Source: CAYHXN01 sp964373675 (GTDB lineage Bacteria; Patescibacteriota; Minisyncoccia; UBA6257; WO2-44-18). Taken from it: 12,928 nt of DNA. The stretch's first letter is position 1. Every line of letters begins with the position of its first letter. Below the pieces are notes generated by a model, which saw only the letters and a program-made list of their open reading frames with translations, was not told the origin of the DNA and did no database searches. This document shows positions 1 through 5,699 of this stretch, piece by piece. The translations under genes and the position numbers were made by a program. The DNA is taken from contig CAYJVO010000018.1 of NCBI GenBank assembly GCA_964373675.1, positions 1 to 12,928 on the forward strand, written 5' to 3'.

Positions 1-1
1 C

Positions 2-43
2 GACTGGGACTCCAACGATCGGATCCTGCGTCTTCGCAAGTAG
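2..43 (+). CDS. possible C-terminal tail of an upstream protein (partial)
   Basis: One frame is open from the window edge to a TAG at 41-43 and reads DWDSNDRILRLRK, a plausible protein tail, followed after a short repeat by a strong terminator. Another frame is open to about position 71, so the frame is not certain. The fragment is too short to assign a family. Confidence 0.3.
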   Translation, partial: DWDSNDRILRLRK

Positions 44-50
44 CTTCGCG

Positions 51-78
51 CTTGAATCCTTGAACTCTTGAATCCTTG
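51..78. repeat. 8-bp-period imperfect tandem repeat
   Basis: Units CTTGAATC, CTTGAACT, CTTGAATC and a partial CTTG lie head to tail just before the terminator. This resembles the short-period arrays found elsewhere in the window, although most of those have a 7-bp period. Confidence 0.75.
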
Positions 79-115
79 GCCCTCGTGCGGCTTGTCCGCA
101 CGAGGGCTTTTAATT
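79..115 (+). terminator. Rho-independent terminator of the upstream unit
   Basis: An 11-bp perfect GC-rich stem (80-90 with 96-106), extendable by G79-C107, closes a 5-nt loop and is followed by a T-rich tail. It separates argS from whatever lies upstream and makes the ATG at 117, at the edge of this tail, an unlikely argS start. Confidence 0.9.
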
Positions 116-161
116 TATGACTATCTCTTCTGTAAAGATTCTTGTAAAATTAGAAATACTG

Positions 162-1754
162 ATGATTGAAGAAATCAAAGAAATAATTAAAAAAGCCGCT
201 GGCGTAGCGGGGGATTTCTCGGTATTTTTTTCAGAACAATCCGATAAATTCGGCAATTATTGTAGCAACGCGCCGTTTTTGTTGGCAAAAAAATTAAAAA
301 AGCCGCCGTTGGAAATCGCTAAAGAAATAGCGGAAAAAATTAAGACGGCTGATAAAGGAAAACTATTTTTAAAAGTTGAAGCGGCGGCGCCAGGTTATGT
401 CAATTTTTGGCTTTCGTCAGAAGCACTAGTCAAAGAATTAGAGAAAATTTTAAAATCCAAAAAACTCCTCAACTCCTCAACTCCTCAACTCATTAATTTA
501 GAATTTATATCCGCTAATCCCACTGGGCCGCTGACGATGGCGAACGGGCGCGGTGGATTTTTGGGGGATGTGCTGGCCAACATTTTGGAAGCGGTCGGCC
601 ATAAAGTTACCCGCGAATACTTTATTAATGATGCCGGTAATCAAATACAAATTTTGGGGGAAAGTATATTGGCGGCTTTAGGCAGGGCGCCATCCAAAGA
701 GGAACATTACAAAGGCGACTATATAAAAAAAAGAGCTCAAGAAATAGCTAAAAAAATGGCGGGCGAAAAGAATCTTGAAGAAATTGGATGGCAGGCAGCA
801 ATAAAATTCATCAAAAACATTAAAAATTCAGTTCAGGAAGCGGACATTAAATTTGACGTGTGGTATTCCGAATTTGACAATCTCCGAGGTAAAAAGGGTT
901 TGATAAATAAACTTTTAAAACTTTTGGAGAAAAAGAATCTTATCGCAGAAAAGGAAGGCGCCAAATGGTTAAAGTCATCGGAAATTTCCGACGAAAAAGA
1001 TCGGGTGCTGGTGAAATCCAATGGTCAGCCGACTTATTTTTTAGCTGATCTTGCTTATCATTATGATAAATTTGTTAAAAGAAAATTTGATTTGGCGATT
1101 GATATTTGGGGAGCGGATCATCATGGCTATGTGGCACGACTGAAAAGCGGCGTGAAAGCTTTAGGGATTGATCCGGAACGGCTTAAAATAATTATCACCC
1201 AGCTGGTTCGGCTGGTTGAAGGCGGAAAGGAAGTAAAAATGTCTAAACGGAAAGGCGAGTTCGTGACTTTGGACGAGCTTGTAAAAGAAGTCGGCAATAA
1301 GGATGCCGTGCGATTTTTCTTTTTGACTCACGTACCGGAAACGCACATGGATTTTGATTTGGCGTTGGCGAAAGAGAGGTCGCAGAAGAATCCGGTTTAC
1401 TACATACAATATGCTTATGTGAGAGCGTTGCATATTTTACAAAAAACAAAAGGTATCAAGTATCAAGTATCAAGTATCAAGAACTTAAAGAATGAAAGCG
1501 AAACTAATTTATTAAGCGGATTAGTGAAACTGCCGTATATGATTCGGCAGACGGCGGAGGATTATAACGTCAGCCGGCTGGCGCGGTACGCAATGGAGCT
1601 GGCGCGGGCGTTTCATAATTTTTACGAAAAGGAACGGGTCATTGATGAAAAAGGCAAGATTGACGAAGGGCGGTTGGCGTTAGTAGCGGCGGTGAAAAAT
1701 ATTTTTGAGCGCTTGTTTAAAATTCTTGGCATTGACACTCCTAAAAAAATGTAG
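162..1754 (+). CDS. argS: arginyl-tRNA synthetase (class I)
   Basis: Charges tRNA-Arg with arginine using ATP, in the cytosol. I choose the ATG at 162 (530 aa) over the in-frame ATG at 117, which abuts the upstream terminator tail; the residues between them do not look like family sequence. Visible parts in order: the N-terminal Add-1-like domain (to about residue 90); the catalytic Rossmann fold opening with SANPTGPL; the REYFINDAGNQIQ motif; KMSKRKG at about residue 359; and a C-terminal DALR-type anticodon domain with YYIQYAYVRALHILQ. In the HIGH-equivalent position, where the family has NPTGPLHVGHGRG, this protein reads NPTGPLTMANGRGG, so both signature histidines are absent (residues 125-128, DNA about 534-545). 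Two short-period repeats (465-491 and 1454-1481) are translated in linker-like positions. No clear Shine-Dalgarno precedes 162. Confidence 0.95.
   Translation: MIEEIKEIIKKAAGVAGDFSVFFSEQSDKFGNYCSNAPFLLAKKLKKPPLEIAKEIAEKIKTADKGKLFLKVEAAAPGYVNFWLSSEALVKELEKILKSKKLLNSSTPQLINLEFISANPTGPLTMANGRGGFLGDVLANILEAVGHKVTREYFINDAGNQIQILGESILAALGRAPSKEEHYKGDYIKKRAQEIAKKMAGEKNLEEIGWQAAIKFIKNIKNSVQEADIKFDVWYSEFDNLRGKKGLINKLLKLLEKKNLIAEKEGAKWLKSSEISDEKDRVLVKSNGQPTYFLADLAYHYDKFVKRKFDLAIDIWGADHHGYVARLKSGVKALGIDPERLKIIITQLVRLVEGGKEVKMSKRKGEFVTLDELVKEVGNKDAVRFFFLTHVPETHMDFDLALAKERSQKNPVYYIQYAYVRALHILQKTKGIKYQVSSIKNLKNESETNLLSGLVKLPYMIRQTAEDYNVSRLARYAMELARAFHNFYEKERVIDEKGKIDEGRLALVAAVKNIFERLFKILGIDTPKKM
465..491. 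repeat. 8-bp tandem repeat inside argS
   Basis: Three perfect copies of CTCCTCAA followed by CTC. It encodes part of the linker between the N-terminal domain and the catalytic core (LLNSSTPQL), just before the conserved SANPTGPL strand. The period is not a multiple of three, so copy-number change would shift the frame. Confidence 0.85.
1454..1481. repeat. 7-bp tandem repeat TATCAAG x4 inside argS
   Basis: Four perfect copies of TATCAAG. They encode IKYQVSSIK just after the YYIQYAYVRALHIL helix, in what looks like a surface loop of the anticodon-binding domain. A related heptamer array on the other strand lies before trpS (6716-6743). Confidence 0.9.
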
Positions 1755-1788
1755 TAATAATATTAATGGAAGTTTAAAAAGGTGCAAT

Positions 1789-2076
1789 GTGGTCCTTATT
1801 TTGGCTTTAGGGGCAGTATGGTTCGGATCGGGATTTTTGGCCAGCTGTTTGCTGAGAGGCGCGATGCGTGAAGTATTTCCTAAAACCGGAGAGAAATACG
1901 GCTTTGTTAACTATAAGCAATGCAATACATTTTTCTGGCTGGGAATTTTTGGACTTTTCTTGGTCCGGAAGGTTTATCAGGAATTGAATCAGCGATTGGC
2001 CAATATGGGCGTGAATTTGCGCCGGCCTTATTTTTGCCTAAAAATGCCAAAAGAGCTTTATGATACGGGTCGTTGA
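1789..2076 (+). CDS. small two-helix membrane protein, unknown function
   Basis: I do not recognise this protein. The frame is open from within the 3' end of argS, but the likely start is GTG 1789, preceded by AAAAGG with about 6 nt spacing. That gives 95 aa and 34 nt after the argS stop. Two hydrophobic segments are visible: about residues 1-22 (VVLILALGAVWFGSGF and on) and about 41-58 (FFWLGIFGLFLVRKVY). A basic, polar tail ends in PKELYDTGR. The short loop between the helices is charged (MREVFPKTGEKYGFVNYKQ). The stop codon lies in the loop of a terminator, so the gene ends the argS transcript. An antisense open frame covers the same region but has no supporting features. Confidence 0.55.
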   Translation: MVLILALGAVWFGSGFLASCLLRGAMREVFPKTGEKYGFVNYKQCNTFFWLGIFGLFLVRKVYQELNQRLANMGVNLRRPYFCLKMPKELYDTGR

Positions 2077-2092
2077 ATGACGACCCTTTTTT
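2067..2092 (+). terminator. Rho-independent terminator with the stop codon in its loop
   Basis: A 7-bp stem, GGGTCGT (2067-2073) with ACGACCC (2080-2086), is followed by TTTTTT. The 6-nt loop contains the TGA stop (2074-2076) of the small membrane protein gene. It ends the argS unit before ileS. Confidence 0.9.
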
Positions 2093-2110
2093 ATTTAAAA
2101 TTACGGAATA

Positions 2111-5100
2111 ATGCTGAAAAACCTGAAACAGTTTAATTTGCCGGAAATTGAGGAAAAGGTCCTGCGATTTTGGCGGGATAATAAGATTTTTGAGAAGTCG
2201 GTAGCCCTTCGACAGGCTCAGGGCGAAAAAGCGAAATTTTTTCGCTTTTTCGAGGGGCCACCAACAGCTAATGGTAGACCGGGTATTCATCATGTTGAGA
2301 GCCGTTCTTTTAAAGACATCATTCTGCGCTATAAGACAATGCGGGGTTATTATGTGCTGCGTCGTGCTGGCTGGGATACGCATGGACTGCCGGTAGAGAT
2401 TGAGGTAGAGAAAGAATTGGGTATTAAAAATAAACAGGAGATAGAAAAATTTGGCATCGCCGAATTCAATGCCAAGGCGAAGGCATCAGTTTGGAAATAT
2501 AAAAGCGAATGGGAAAGATTAACTGAACGGATAGGTTTTTGGCTGGATTTGGAAAATCCTTATATTACTTATGAAAACAAATATATTGAGAGTTTGTGGT
2601 GGGTGCTGGCCCAAATCGCCAAGAAGGGGTTTTTAAAAAATTTATACAAAGTCGTCCCGTGGTGTCCTCGCTGCCAGACATCATTGTCCAGTCACGAATT
2701 GGGTCAGCCGGGAGCGTATCAGAAGACGAAGGATCCGTCGCTATACGTTAAGTTTAAATTGAAGCCCTCCTTCGCTAAAGCTTCGGAGGGCAAACAAGCA
2801 AAAAACACCTTTTTGCTTGTTTGGACTACTACGCCGTGGACTTTACCGGCTAATGTGGCGGTGGCAATTAATCAGAAATTGACCTATACAAAATATAAAG
2901 TCGGGGAAGAATTTTTGTGGTCTGCTAATCCGGTGCCGAAATTGGAAGGCAAGGAGATTGAGGTAGTGGAAAAGATTTCGGGAAGAAAACTTGTTGGGTT
3001 GGAGTATGAACCGCTCTATAAAGTTTCAAGTTTCAAGATTCAAGATTCAAGTTATCGGGTGATCGCGGGCGATTTCGTTTCTACCGAAGAAGGCACGGGG
3101 TTGGTCCATATCGCGCCGGCGTTTGGAGAGGACGACCTGCGGGTTTTTGAAGAGAATAGAGAAAAGAGGATAGAGGATAGAGACGATGTTTTCCCCGTAA
3201 CGATTGATGATCGGGGCATTGTTAACAAGGGCTTGCCGGGGGCAGGGAAGTTTATTAAAGAAGCGGATAAGAATATCGTGGCTGACTTAAATAAACGAGG
3301 TTTAGTTTATAAGATTGATGCGATTGAACACGATTATCCTTTCTGCTGGCGTTGTTCCACGCCATTAATTTATTTTGCCCGCTCTTCTTGGTTTATTGAG
3401 ATGAGTCGCTTAAGAGAAAAACTTCTTTCAGCAAACAAAACAATCAATTGGATACCGCAACATATTAAAGAAGGGCGTTTCGGAGAGTGGCTTAGGGACA
3501 TTAAAGACTGGAATGTTTCCCGCGCGAGGTACTGGGGGACACCACTTCCAATTTGGAGTCATAGCTCCAAATTGGAAAATTCCTGCCTACCGGACAGGCA
3601 GGCAAAATCCAAAGTTCAAAGTTCAAAAAATGAATGTGGTGAGCATTTAGTGATAGGAAGTTTGGAGGATTTAAACAAGTATGCTTACAACAAAAACAAT
3701 TTCTTTTTAATTCGTCATACTGAATCCGATCATAATGTAAAAAATATTTTTGCTTTTGGCCCAGAACGAAATAATAATGTATCCCGTTTGACAAAAAAGG
3801 GCATTGAGCAGGCAAAGCATATCGCTTCAGAGTTAAAAAAGGCAAAAGTCAGCGTTATCTTTACTTCCTCATACAAGCGGACGCGGCAGGTTGCCGATAT
3901 TATCGCCAAGACAACTGGCGCAAAAGTATTTATTGATCGGCGTCTCGGTGAACTAGATCCCGGTGTTTTTAGCGGAAGGCCGGTAGCGGAGTACCATAGG
4001 TTTTTCAAAGATCCTTTAGAGCGATTTTATAAAGCGCCTCCGGGAGGCGAGAATTTAACTAATGCAAAAAAGCGGATGATGACGGCAATCAAAGACATTA
4101 ACCGCAGATTTCAAAATAAAAATATTGCTATCGTCAGTCATGGCGATCCGTTGTGGGCTTTGGAGGCGGCAATAAAGTGTGTGCCCCCCGATCAGATGGA
4201 TAAAGTGCCGTATATTGATGTTGGAGAATATCACAATATTAGTTTTGATAATTGGCCTTATAACAGCGATGGCGAATTAGATCTTCATCGGCCTTTCGTT
4301 GACGAAATCTATTTGAATTGCGATAAATGCGGCGGCACATTGAGTCGCGTTAAGGAAGTTGCCGATGTTTGGTTTGATTCGGGAGCGATGCCTTTTGCGC
4401 AGTGGCATTATCCTTTTGAGAACCAAGCTTTGATTAATAGGGGCAAACAGTATCCGGCCGATTACATTACTGAAGGCATTGATCAAACCCGCGGTTGGTT
4501 TTATACGCTGTTAGCAGTAGCAGTTGCGTTGGGCGAAAAAGCTCCGTATCACAATGTTGTTTCCTTGGGCTTAGTATTGGATAAGAATGGCCAAAAGATG
4601 TCTAAATCTAAAGGCAATGTGGTAGATCCCTGGCAGATGGTTCAAAAATACGGAGCCGATGTGGTGCGTTGGTATTTTTACACTATCAATCCCCCGGGCG
4701 AGCCAAAAAAATTTGACGAGGCAGATTTACGCAAGATGTTTAATAAGTTATTCTTGATTCTTTATAACTCTTATGTGTTCTATGCGAATTATGGAAATGA
4801 TAAGGCAACGCCGATAAAGGCATTGGACAATTGGGTGCTGGCTAGATTGAACGAAGCTTTTAAAAATGCCGGATCTTATTTAGAACAGTACGATATTGGA
4901 GCGGCTGCCAGAACTCTGGAATCTTTTGTGGATGATTTATCGCGGTGGTATATCCGACGCTCGCGGAGAAATTTTTCTCCGAAAGTTGTAAATTATGTTT
5001 TGTTGGAATTAAGCAAGGCGTTAGCGCCATTTGCGCCGTTTTTCAGTGAGGCTTTGTATCAAAGCCTCCGCGGAACTCGCGGACTAAACGCGGACCAGCG

Positions 5101-5683
5101 CGGAAATAGTCAGCGTGGGTCTGTCTCCGTTCACTTAGAAAATTGGCCGTCCGCTGTCCAAAAAGCGGCAGATCAGGCACTTCTTAAAAAAATGCAGGAA
5201 GCGAGGACTTTGTGCGGTTTAGCGTTAGCCGAACGAGAAAAATTAGTTATTAGAGTTCGTCAACCGTTAAGCGAGTTGAAAATCAAAAGCAAAACAATAA
5301 AGAAAACCGACAAGGATGTTTTGCGGTTAATTGCGGATGAAGTGAATGTTAAAAAAGTGATTATTGATACCAAGATAAAAACCGCGGTGGTGCTAGACGC
5401 GACAATCACCCCAGAATTGCGTAATGAGGGGTTATTGCGCGAATTGACCCGTTTAGTGCAGGGTTTACGGCATGACGCGGGCTATACCCCAGCGCATTCA
5501 ACTATTCTTTATTTGGAAGCGCCGAGGGAATTGACGGATATTGTGGAAGCCAATGCCGCGCAGTTTAAAAAAGATGTAAAAGCAAAGACCATTATATTTA
5601 AAAAAGCGCAAAAATTTGACGCGGAATTAAATACTAAAATTAAGGATTGGGAAGTTTGGATCGGAGTGAAAAAACCGGCCTAG
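2111..5683 (+). CDS. ileS: isoleucyl-tRNA synthetase with inserted histidine-phosphatase domain
   Basis: Charges tRNA-Ile in the cytosol. At 1190 aa it is larger than the roughly 1030-1050 aa usual for this type. Order of parts: GPPTANGRPGIHH (the HIGH equivalent is G58-H61); the CP1 editing domain with WTTTPWTLPAN and GTGLVHIAPAFGEDD; WNVSRARYWGTPLPIW; a zinc-ribbon half ending ECGEHLVIGSLEDL; the phosphatase insert (about residues 527-717); the second ribbon half CDKCGG; VADVWFDSG; KMSKS at 829-833; the anticodon domain; and the C-terminal domain of type 2 enzymes. The insert shows LIRHTES (R535, H536), SSYKRTRQ (R590), PPGGE (E647) and SHGD (H677), the expected phosphatase set, so it may be active; its substrate is unknown. 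The gene also carries several dispersed and short-period repeats. The start is ATG 2111 with a weak GGA 4 nt upstream. The stop lies in a bidirectional terminator and overlaps the trpS stop. Confidence 0.96.
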   Translation: MLKNLKQFNLPEIEEKVLRFWRDNKIFEKSVALRQAQGEKAKFFRFFEGPPTANGRPGIHHVESRSFKDIILRYKTMRGYYVLRRAGWDTHGLPVEIEVEKELGIKNKQEIEKFGIAEFNAKAKASVWKYKSEWERLTERIGFWLDLENPYITYENKYIESLWWVLAQIAKKGFLKNLYKVVPWCPRCQTSLSSHELGQPGAYQKTKDPSLYVKFKLKPSFAKASEGKQAKNTFLLVWTTTPWTLPANVAVAINQKLTYTKYKVGEEFLWSANPVPKLEGKEIEVVEKISGRKLVGLEYEPLYKVSSFKIQDSSYRVIAGDFVSTEEGTGLVHIAPAFGEDDLRVFEENREKRIEDRDDVFPVTIDDRGIVNKGLPGAGKFIKEADKNIVADLNKRGLVYKIDAIEHDYPFCWRCSTPLIYFARSSWFIEMSRLREKLLSANKTINWIPQHIKEGRFGEWLRDIKDWNVSRARYWGTPLPIWSHSSKLENSCLPDRQAKSKVQSSKNECGEHLVIGSLEDLNKYAYNKNNFFLIRHTESDHNVKNIFAFGPERNNNVSRLTKKGIEQAKHIASELKKAKVSVIFTSSYKRTRQVADIIAKTTGAKVFIDRRLGELDPGVFSGRPVAEYHRFFKDPLERFYKAPPGGENLTNAKKRMMTAIKDINRRFQNKNIAIVSHGDPLWALEAAIKCVPPDQMDKVPYIDVGEYHNISFDNWPYNSDGELDLHRPFVDEIYLNCDKCGGTLSRVKEVADVWFDSGAMPFAQWHYPFENQALINRGKQYPADYITEGIDQTRGWFYTLLAVAVALGEKAPYHNVVSLGLVLDKNGQKMSKSKGNVVDPWQMVQKYGADVVRWYFYTINPPGEPKKFDEADLRKMFNKLFLILYNSYVFYANYGNDKATPIKALDNWVLARLNEAFKNAGSYLEQYDIGAAARTLESFVDDLSRWYIRRSRRNFSPKVVNYVLLELSKALAPFAPFFSEALYQSLRGTRGLNADQRGNSQRGSVSVHLENWPSAVQKAADQALLKKMQEARTLCGLALAEREKLVIRVRQPLSELKIKSKTIKKTDKDVLRLIADEVNVKKVIIDTKIKTAVVLDATITPELRNEGLLRELTRLVQGLRHDAGYTPAHSTILYLEAPRELTDIVEANAAQFKKDVKAKTIIFKKAQKFDAELNTKIKDWEVWIGVKKPA
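2204..2224. repeat. dispersed palindromic repeat in ileS (encodes LRQAQGE)
   Basis: GCCCT (2204-2208) pairs with AGGGC (2220-2224) around TCGACAGGCTC. From memory this word, and its peptide LRQAQGE, recur in CPR and other environmental genomes. It sits between the N-terminal helix and the conserved FFEGPPTANG strand, and its last C is also the first base of the adjacent 13-bp inverted repeat. Confidence 0.8.
2224..2252. repeat. perfect 13-bp inverted repeat (fold-back) in ileS
   Basis: The arms are 2224-2236 and 2240-2252, a perfect match, with loop TTT. The right arm encodes the conserved FFRFFE that leads into GPPTANG. The left arm is its exact inverted copy and lies between that host sequence and the dispersed repeat at 2204-2224. 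Confidence 0.9.
2764..2791. repeat. dispersed palindromic repeat in ileS (encodes SFAKASEGK)
   Basis: GCCCTCC (2764-2770) pairs with GGAGGGC (2785-2791), with an inner GCT/AGC pairing. The peptide KPSFAKASEGK is a repeat-derived insert that I recall from CPR proteins. It lies in the CP1 editing domain before FLLVWTTTPW. Confidence 0.85.
2791..2823. repeat. perfect 14-bp inverted repeat (fold-back) in ileS
   Basis: The arms are 2791-2804 and 2810-2823 with loop ACACC. The right arm encodes conserved FLLVW, and the left arm is its inverted copy beginning at the last base of the dispersed repeat at 2764-2791. The arrangement is the same as at 2204-2252. Confidence 0.9.
3024..3051. repeat. 7-bp-period repeat in ileS
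   Basis: Two TTTCAAG units are followed by two ATTCAAG units. They encode SSFKIQDSS, an apparent surface-loop extension in the editing domain between EPLYKV and YRVIAGDFV. Confidence 0.85.
3153..3180. repeat. 7-bp-period repeat in ileS
   Basis: The units are AGAATAG, AGAAAAG, AGGATAG and AGGATAG, encoding NREKRIEDR. The 16-nt word AGAGGATAGAGGATAG here recurs exactly at 11353-11368 in uvrC, on the antisense strand of that gene, which supports a shared repeat family. Confidence 0.85.
3546..3577. repeat. perfect 13-bp inverted repeat (fold-back) in ileS
   Basis: The arms are 3546-3558 and 3565-3577 with loop TCATAG. The left arm encodes conserved LPIW. The right arm is its inverted copy and lies 4 nt before the dispersed repeat at 3582-3602. 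Confidence 0.9.
3582..3602. repeat. dispersed palindromic repeat in ileS (encodes CLPDRQA)
   Basis: CCTGCCT (3582-3588) pairs with AGGCAGG (3596-3602). The CLPDRQA peptide is a familiar repeat-derived insert. It falls inside the first half of the IleRS zinc ribbon and is followed directly by a heptamer array (3607-3627). Confidence 0.85.
3607..3627. repeat. 7-bp-period repeat in ileS
   Basis: Units ATCCAAA, GTTCAAA and GTTCAAA encode SKVQSSK. Together with the fold-back and palindrome upstream, the array forms an insert of roughly 25 residues in the zinc ribbon. Confidence 0.75.
3690..4260 (+). other. histidine-phosphatase (phosphoglycerate-mutase-like) domain embedded in IleRS
   Basis: This is a domain-level entry inside ileS, about residues 527-717. 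The order of motifs matches the histidine phosphatase superfamily: LIRHTES with nucleophile H536 and R535; LTKKGIEQAKHIASEL; FTSSYKRTRQVADIIA with R590; GELDPGVFSGRPVAEY; PPGGENLTNAKKRM with the likely acid E647; and IAIVSHGDPLWAL with H677. It lies between GSLEDLNKYA and DLHRPFVDEIYLNCDKCGG, where ordinary IleRS has only a short connector. RHTES and the general pattern look more like a broad phosphatase than a glycolytic mutase, but specificity cannot be read from the sequence. Confidence 0.92.
5048..5068. repeat. perfect 9-bp inverted repeat in ileS
   Basis: GAGGCTTTG (5048-5056) and CAAAGCCTC (5060-5068) flank TAT. The repeat abuts the CGCGGA array starting at 5069. Both arms encode family-like residues (EALYQSL), so unlike the other three fold-backs neither arm is clearly an inserted copy. 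Confidence 0.85.
5069..5104. repeat. CGCGGA array with about 10-bp spacing in ileS
   Basis: CGCGGA occurs four times, starting at 5069, 5078, 5089 and 5099. The encoded insert (RGTRGLNADQRGNSQRG) lies between YQSL and SVHLENWP of the anticodon-binding domain. It resembles another repeat class I recall from CPR genes. Confidence 0.75.
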
Positions 5684-5699
5684 ATAAGGCCGATTTTTT
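5669..5699. terminator. bidirectional terminator shared by ileS and trpS
   Basis: CGGCC (5676-5680) pairs with GGCCG (5688-5692), flanked by AAAAAA on one side and TTTTTT on the other, so either transcript gets a U-tail. The CTAG at 5680-5683 spans the start of the loop and supplies the TAG stop of both converging genes. Confidence 0.85.

Noticed and set aside
117..161. ATG at 117 as the argS start
   Set aside because: It abuts the T-tail of the upstream terminator and adds 15 residues unlike the family; ATG 162 gives the normal N-terminus.
1161..2383. Antisense open frames opposite argS and ileS (for example 1161-1433, 1243-1449, 1907-2383, 3501-4008)
   Set aside because: They lie opposite strongly conserved synthetase motifs, have no ribosome binding sites or family-like sequence, and are explained as shadows of the real frames.
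5048..5068. Treating this hairpin as a fourth proven fold-back copy
   Set aside because: Both arms encode family-like residues (EALYQSL), so neither arm is clearly an insertion; kept as a repeat but not counted with the other three.
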